From: Chlamydomonas reinhardtii
Taxonomy: Eukaryota > Chlorophyta > Chlorophyceae > Chlamydomonadales > Chlamydomonadaceae
NCBI RefSeq assembly: GCF_000002595.2
Contig: NC_057015.1
Coordinates: forward strand, 8,611,084-8,675,083
Direction of reading: 5' to 3'
Length of the DNA: 64,000 nucleotides
Notes under the pieces: model-generated
What the model was told of the DNA's origin: nothing
Seen by the model: only the letters and a program-made list of their open reading frames with translations
Databases searched by the model: none
Program-made: the position numbers and the translations under genes
Shown: one piece after another, positions 57,605 to 64,000 of the stretch
How positions within the stretch are numbered: position 1 is the stretch's first letter
How the letters are laid out: each line of letters begins with the position of its first letter

Positions 57605-59721
57605 GACGTGCTTGAAAAAACGCAACACGCACGAGCGAACATGACGTTGTAGAGCCTGGGTGCGTATGTGCCGACGTGTCTTGTCACGGAATGCCAAACG
57701 AGGGCGGGCGCCGAGCCGGGCGGGCTGCAGGCACGCCGGCATAAGCATGGGGTCCTACCCGTGTGCCGCCTTCCGACTGGCGAGCCGAGCCCACAGACAA
57801 GCCTGTGACCCAAACAATGCAACCTATTTATCTGAGACCCAGCGGCGCTCACCGTTGTCCTTGCGGCCGCTCATGAGCAGCTCATTAAAGGTGATGGTGG
57901 CAGCCGCGTTCACGTAGCTCTGGCCCAGAAAGGTGGTGCCCATGTCCGCGCCCAGAGCAGCGGCCCAGGCGGCAGCGGAGCCGCAGTGGTCGTCGCGGCC
58001 GCCAGTCCACAGCGCCCAGGCCTCATCCACGCTGTGCGAAGCACCTGTCACGTATGCCAGGTACGACGTGGGTAGCGAGCATGCGAGAGCGCGTTGAAGC
58101 TCTGAACCCCAACGGCCTTCCCCCACTTGTGGCGAAGCTTTGCGCCCGGTGCTAGACTGCGCACGGTACTTCCCACGTCCCCACTACCTAGGTTTTGCAG
58201 CAGTCCGCAGCACGGCAGCGATATTTCGCCAATCGCACCATGCAATGCATTACATGCACTCACCATCGGCGTCGCCCACCAGGTTGGTCAGGGTGTTGTC
58301 CGCCAGGTACTGCACAATCTTGGTGGCGCCCTCATCCACCTCGTGCAGGCCGTACTTGACGCCGGCAACCTACACAGGACAAGAGGACAAGGTGGGGACA
58401 AGGTTTGGGCGTGGCGACGGCACGCATGCTGAGGTGTGCTACTGAGCGTGCATGACTTTTGGCGTGCTACCCACGGTATGCTCTTGCGTGGCATTTATGC
58501 TCAACCCGCTGCGCCATCGATGCTTCCCTGCACTGGGCCCAACCTGCCCACAGTTTGAACACCATAGGCAACGCACCAGAATGAGGCCCTCGACCAGGGG
58601 GCGGTTCTGCTCCGCAAAGGCGGTCCTGCGCAATGCCGGCCCCAGAATCTCAGCTAGCGTGGAGCACCAGTGCACCACTGTGCGCACGGGCACCAATCAG
58701 TGAGCTGTTGGCCCATAGAGCAGCAGCCGCAACCGTCGGCCAGCCAGGTTCTACCCCAGCAACGAAAATTTCACACCCAGTCCGCACAGCCAGTCCATCC
58801 CCAGGGCGTCATCCCTAATGTCATACTTTCATGCTGCAACTATCTAACCCAACAACGACACACCTGTGTCGTCCCTACTTCTTACCTGATGGCGACATCC
58901 AGCCAGGTGCGGTTGCGGCCCATGGCGAGGGAGTCGTGCAGCAGCTCGGGGCCCGAGGTCGCGTAGCTGGCGAAGCCCTGCACAGCGGGAGACCGTGTTA
59001 CAAGGAAGAGCTTAAGCCGTCAGCACATCAGAACCGGATTAGCCCACATGCCCCGACAAAGCCCGTAGGTCAGCCTAGGCCTCTGGAACTCCAAATGCAA
59101 CCCTAAAACCCTCTGGCGCTGCAGAAGGGGGCGTTGTCAACATCAGGAGCTACCGTGATGCGGCTGCACTTCCTTTGCGCCCCCCCCCCCCGTTACGAAA
59201 GTTGGCTCACCGAGAAGCTGCGGCGGGACAGGCCCGAGATGGAGTTCTTGCCGCTCGAGTAGAGTGTCAGGGCCTCAGCCCAGTTGCCGGCGGCCAGGGC
59301 GGCCTGGGGTAGCAGACGACAGGGGCAGGTAAGGTTGGGGGAGGGGCAGCGCGAGCAGACGAAAGGATTGCTTCCTCGAGAGTTGGCCCGCTGGCGCTCC
59401 GTGTATCCTGCGACAGCCCTGACAGCAAGCGCATCCCAGCCCACCTTAATCTCGCAGTAGTCAGTGGTCATGTTGACATAACCCTGCAAAGCACCACCAA
59501 CACGCGCAGAGGAAGGCACGCGTGGTTTGAGTCGGGCATGCGCAACATGGCTGCTGGGCTCGGGTAAACGTGCCGGCACGGCGGCTCAAGCTCACATAGA
59601 CGTTTGAAGAGTACGAGAGGCCCTTGTAACGCGTGCCAAGGGTGGAAGGCTGGGCCAGCGCGCAGACGCCCAGGAGGGCGACCGCCGCGAGGACAATTGC
59701 GATGCTGGGGGAGCGAGACAT
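56744..59721 (-). CDS. FEA2: FEA2-like periplasmic iron-assimilation protein
   Basis: Ten exons, 363 aa: 59721..59596, 59483..59445, 59303..59211, 58977..58886, 58625..58577, 58369..58264, 58044..57853, 57492..57341, 57174..57038, 56849..56744. Residues 1-23 are a signal peptide (MSRSPSIAIVLAAVALLGVC, then ALAQ). FEA family blocks: GYVNMTTDYCEIK, GNWAEALTLYSSGKNSISGL, YGLHEVDEGATKIVQYLAD, HSVDEAWALW, GTTFLGQSYVNAA, GLQGVLHSSYKAQAA and HWTYLEPFL. FEA1/FEA2 are secreted, iron-deficiency-induced proteins that raise iron uptake in Chlamydomonas. This copy is more diverged than its neighbour (e.g. ISGLSRRSFS, C-terminal GWAGCSASRLL), hence FEA2-like. The terminal exon depends on a GTAAGT donor at 57037; otherwise an in-frame TAA would end the protein about 35 residues earlier. 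Confidence 0.85.
57552..57599. repeat. (GT)n microsatellite
   Basis: About 24 GT units in intron 7 of the FEA2-like gene. Confidence 0.94.
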
Positions 59722-59787
59722 GTTTACGCTTGGGGGCGCAGCGCTAACGACTATATTCTGTGATAAATTTGTGGCGGAACAGCCCGA

Positions 59788-59794
59788 TTATATA
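59788..59794 (-). promoter_or_regulatory. TATA box of the FEA2-like gene
   Basis: TATATAA on the minus strand, 67-73 bases upstream of the ATG at 59721. Confidence 0.6.
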
Positions 59795-61145
59795 CTCGCA
59801 ATGGTCAGTGCGCCATGGGCCCCGCCGCGTGCCGCATGCATGGGGTCGCCGTTTGGCACGCGCAAATTTCCTCATACCCGCTCGCCTCGTCTGACGCGTG
59901 CGACCAGGGCACTCGTGGCGCCATGAAAAGCGAGCAAATATAGTAAATTCTTCCAACCGGCGTGACCAGGGGAAACTGGCGCGTGTGTGGGAGGAGTGAA
60001 GTCAGACCGGCGCGAAATTCCAATTTGTTTCTGGCTCAATTTCAGACCCTGTCGCGTTGAACCATGCGCTGACGTATGTCCAACAAGTGTGCTGCACACG
60101 CGAGACCTATGATCGGGATGCCGGGTTACCTTGAATGTGTGTCGATGCGCGTGCCGAAGTGAAGCGGCGGCCTAGTGGCCCGCCCAGGCGCAGTCGGTTT
60201 GGGGCTACATGGCTTCCAGGAGAAGTTGGATAGGTTACAAAACCATTACGGCAAAGGAACAGGGGATACGTAGCAGAGCCCCCGTCGTGGAGCCCTTCCC
60301 GTTCCCGCCGGCTCCCCGTTCCCGCCGTGCCTTGCTGGCCCTAGCTGGCCTGGTCCCTCACATAGCCTGAGCCCCAACTGAGCCCCCAAGCCCCTTCTTA
60401 CGGGTAGTTGCAGGATATGCTTGCAGCCTTAGGACGTTCTTACATTGAGCCGCCACAGTCACAATTCACAAACCTATGGCACTAGTCCTCCAAACGAGGA
60501 AACGAAACCTTCAGGCCGCATGCCCCAAAACCTGCCGCTCCCCCCCTCCGGATTGACGACCGACCCCCCACACCATTAACACCCTAAAAGTGCCTCAAAA
60601 CCCCCTTGATTCATAGCCAGGTTGTTGTCAATCGACTGCTCTCGGCGAGCACTACAGGTGCGAGCACTCCAGTGCAGCTGGAGGCACATCTTGACCAAGA
60701 TCCTGCTGACTGGCAGCCACGTGCCCACGTCCCACGTCCCACGTGTCCGTGTGTCCATGGCCGGCCCTACCGGTATTGTAGGACTACCGGGGCGTGACGC
60801 GGTCGCCAGCTTCCAAGGCCGGCAGCAGCCTTGTCATCCAGACCCACGCCAAGCCTTGGCCGTTGCGGATTATTAGCGTGAGTTCACATAGCCTCTGCGA
60901 CGTCAGTGAGAGACGCTCGACACGTGTACATGCATGTGTATGTTTATTAATTTCCCAGTGGGGTGGGGCACCTCGTGCGGGCACCTCGGGCCTTCGCTCA
61001 CGTTTCCCCACTTCCGCACGGACACTGCTAAGCCCAACGGAGTGCAGGAAACCGAAACGAACGCTGAATGCGGCCGGCACGCAGCCGCATACAAAACGTG
61101 TCAAGATCCGTGTTAACTTGTGATCCTGCGTCGCATGGAACCGTA

Positions 61146-61155
61146 TTACATTACA
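61146..61155 (-). terminator. Double TGTAA polyadenylation signal
   Basis: Two adjacent TTACA strings read TGTAATGTAA on the minus strand, about 400 bases past the FEA1-like stop. Confidence 0.55.
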
Positions 61156-61558
61156 GCTCCTCTCCTCCCGCCTTTGTGCATATGAGCTGATCACAGGCTG
61201 AAGCGGCAGGCACTGGGTGGCGTTACCACTGACCTCACGTGCCGCAAACAAACACAACCCGTCAACCCGGGGTCATAGAAAGAACCTTACCCCCACATTG
61301 GCCATTTAATTTCATCATGACCCGCATTGATGAGCATTGCGTCCGTCCTCATAGCAATCACGCATAGCTGCGTTGCAGTCACTGGAAGGCGGCAACGTGG
61401 CATTACCCACCTTCTCCATCCACAACTGATATGTACACGCAAACAGTGCTCATGACCGCTTCCCGAAAGGTCCGAACGATTCCTATTGCCTGAGTTGCCC
61501 TATCTAACTAGTCCGTGTCTAGTCCCAATCTTCCAGCACAATGCCATCATGTTCCCAA

Positions 61559-64000
61559 TTACGCAATGCTGCGCAGGGTCTTGGAGCTGCACTTCCAGTT
61601 GGCGGCAATGATGGCGGACTGCGGGGCACCCAGCTCGCTGGAGCGGCGGCCCATAGCCGACAGCACGCCCTTCACCGCGGCGGCCACCTTCTTGTAGCTC
61701 AGCTTGGAGGCGGTGAGCTGGTGGTGCAGCTCGGTCACGGCGGAGGCCTTGAAGTTGCGCAGCTTGAGCATAGGCTCCAGGTACGCCCAGTGCACGGCGA
61801 TCATGGTCTGTGGCAAGTAAGCAGTGATTTGAAGTGTACAAGGGGTCAAGGAAATGAAGATGGATGCTGAGTGAGGGGTAGGTGTGCTGGGGATGGGGTC
61901 CATCTGTGTGGCGGCGGTGTGCGCACTCACACAGCAGGCAGGATGGCAGTACCACAGCTAACAGTTCGCCCGACCCAATTTGTGAGCCCTCTTCGCTCCC
62001 AAGCCACCGAGCCTCCCGTCACTCCTTCCGCCCATCCACCAACCTTGGCATCCTCCACCTCGGCGGCGGGGCGCTTGCAGGCGGCGGCGGCGTCAGCGGT
62101 GTACGCGGCCACGGACACGCCCTGCAGGCCCAGCAGGGTCAGCAGTCGGACCTCGTTCGTGCGCGCGGCGTCGTAGGCTTGGATGTTCAGGGTAGCTGCA
62201 GATGCGCGGAGAGGCAGCAGCGCAGGAGCGGGACGGTGGTGCGTGGTCAGATGTTGAGGGCGCGAAGGGTGCTCGGGTACCTAGGTAGGCTCCGCACTCG
62301 CCATCAGCTTTGCTGCGACGTCCCATCCCGCCCATCCGTGCATGGGACCAGCCCTTGCGTACTGTGGCACCACGCGCACCCGCCCGCGTGCGGGTAACAC
62401 TTCCAAGCATGTTACTCCTCCCAAGCTATGCAGCTCTAACTCACACAGGCGGGCGGCGGCCAGCATCTCATTGACGGTGTTGATCATGGCGGTGTTGACA
62501 TAGCTCTTGCCGAGGAAGGTGGTGCCCATGGCGGCGCCCAGGGAGGAGGCCCAGCCGGACAGGGTGCCGCAGTTGTTGGCGGCGCCGCCGGCCCACAGCG
62601 CCCAGGCCTCATCCACGTTGTGGGGTGCGCCTGGGGCGGGCGGGGACAGTAAGGTGAACGCTTATGTCAGTTGCACCACGGGGCGCAGGTGAAGTAGCAA
62701 AATACATAAATCCCGCGCACTGCTGAGCACCCATCCACGCACTGCTGAGCGCTTGACAGCGAGCACCGTGCTGCGATGCCGCAAACAACGCACCCGAGGC
62801 GTCAGAAACCAGGTTGGTGAGGTTGCCGGTGCCGTCAGCCAGGTAGGTCTTGATCTTGTTGTAGGCCTCATCCACCTCGTGCAGGTGGTACTTGAGCGTG
62901 CCCACCTGGATCAGACCGGCGGCCAGGGTGGCCTTGCCGTCGGCCAGGGCAGCCCTGCGGGGGATTAGAAGGGTGAGCGAGCGGAGCGGGCAGGGGCGTG
63001 ATTGGGGGTTGAGCCAGATCACGGACGGAGTCAAGGGTTCCGCCAGCAAGCTGCGCAGCTGGGTTTTGAGGCAGATCTCGGACGGGGTCAGGGGACCCGC
63101 AAGCAAATAGAGGAAATCTCATCGATGCAGGCAGCGATGTGACAGCGAGCAGGGTGCGTGTTCTCAATGTACCTCCACTCATTATTTTCATCATTATTTT
63201 CAGTGGAGCGAGGCTACCCGTCAGCCGGCGGCTTACCGGATGGCGGCGTCCAGGGAGGACGTGTCCTTGCCGGCCAGGATGGAGTCGTGCAGCGGCTCCA
63301 CGGAGCCGTTGGCGGTGATGTACGAGGCGAAGCGCTGCGGAGGAGGCAGGGCGCGGGGATGACGTGCGGGAAGACGTGAGGCCAAGGCCCAAAGGCAGGG
63401 GTAGGAAAGGGTTCCAAACCATGCAAGCGCCCCCGCAACCCACGGCTGAAACGGCTGCATGGGCAGGCGGTAGGTAAAGGCATGATCACCCATCAGGGAC
63501 GGACGCAATCGATCGCTTACGAAGAAGGTGCGGCGCGCCAGGCCAGAGAACGAGTTCTTGCCAGTAGAGTAGATGGACAGAGCCTCGGTGAAGTTGCCAG
63601 CAGCCATGGCGGCCTGCATGTGCGTGTGGTGGCGCGGGGTAAAGGGAAATAGTGACTTCATGGCGACTGACATTCTGACCAGTTACCGTATGTAGTGGTG
63701 GCAGGAAGTGCATTAGGCCGCCCTCAGTCTGCCCGCCGCCGCCGCCGCCGGCTTCTCGCCCGTGTGCACACTTTAAACCCCTGATCGCTGCCTGTTGCAT
63801 TCGCTCACCTTGATGTCGCAGTAGTCCATCGTCATGTTCACATAGCCCTGTGTTACGTATGGGAGCGCGGGGGCCGAGGGCATCAGCAGCAGAACAGGCC
63901 AGGCAGCGCTTCCGCCGGTTGCAGCAGTTATTCGACAGTGGCGTACTCACAATGACATTGCCCGCGTAAGAGAAACCCTCGAAGCGAGTGCCAGTCGTCG
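61559..64000 (-). CDS. FEA1: FEA1-like periplasmic iron-assimilation protein, 5'-partial
   Basis: Exons in the window: 64000..63951 (partial), 63847..63809, 63613..63521, 63334..63237, 62954..62794, 62630..62445, 62195..62044, 61807..61559. The signal-peptide start lies beyond 64000. Reading: GTRFEGFSYAGNVI, GYVNMTMDYCDIK, GNFTEALSIYSTGKNSFSGL, EPLHDSILAGKDTSSLD, YHLHEVDEAYNKIKTYLADG, HNVDEAWALWAGGAANNCG, GTTFLGKSYVNTAMINTVNE, HWAYLEPMLKLRNF. This is close to Chlamydomonas FEA1 (also called H43, a high-CO2/iron-deficiency secreted protein). Exons of 39 and 93 nt are shared exactly with the downstream FEA2-like gene, showing tandem duplication. Terminal residues SSKTLRSIA. One donor is GTTGGT (62043), weak but phase-consistent. 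Confidence 0.88.

Larger units (their letters stand above)
59722..61558. other. FEA2-like promoter and FEA1-like 3' flank
   Basis: No gene is seen. The right part is the FEA1-like 3' UTR, with TGTAATGTAAT on the minus strand at 61145-61155. The left part must hold the FEA2-like promoter, with a TATA box. I searched by eye for the published FeRE pattern ending TGGCA and found no convincing full match. Confidence 0.5.

Overview
The window looks like nuclear DNA of a volvocine green alga (Chlamydomonas or a close relative). The evidence is high GC, many short GT-AG introns, (CA)n runs inside introns, TGTAA-type polyadenylation signals, Ala/Gly-rich linkers, and lineage-typical genes: a pherophorin and a tandem pair of FEA-type iron-assimilation proteins. 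Gene models were built by hand from splice sites. Reading phase is consistent across every exon junction of the complete models.

Layout. 1-1426 (+): 3' part of a dimethylarginine dimethylaminohydrolase (DDAH) gene. 2692-5488 (-): plastid-type class I methyltransferase, divergent over 155 bp from an unrecognised secreted Lys-tailed protein (5644-8874, +). 9572-10606 (-): organellar TsaE. 11957-13000 (-): decayed Fanzor/TnpB-like nuclease gene whose 3' end carries a 249-bp hAT-like MITE with a perfect 8-bp target-site duplication. 13819-16773 (-): NYN-domain protein with a myristoylation-type N-terminus. 16831-17635: inverted-repeat DNA element flanked by TA. 17862-23899 (+): large leucine-rich-repeat protein.

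25111-28754 (+) and 38604-42198 (-) form an inverted segmental duplication. Each arm holds a complete Mpv17/PMP22-family gene with the same intron positions. The + arm also holds only the last bases of a neighbouring gene that is whole on the - side: a CCCH zinc finger plus methyltransferase gene (42084-45530, -). A pherophorin gene (31788-36413, -) lies between the arms.

45797-52151 (+): SART3/Prp24-like U6 snRNP recycling factor, sharing a 266-bp bidirectional promoter with the CCCH-methyltransferase. 52860-54256 (+): UBC7/UBE2G1-type E2. 56744-59721 (-): FEA2-like gene. 61559-64000 (-, runs off the end): FEA1-like gene. The genes are mostly unrelated housekeeping and lineage-specific loci, not one pathway. 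The exceptions are the FEA pair (periplasmic iron) and the Mpv17 paralogues.
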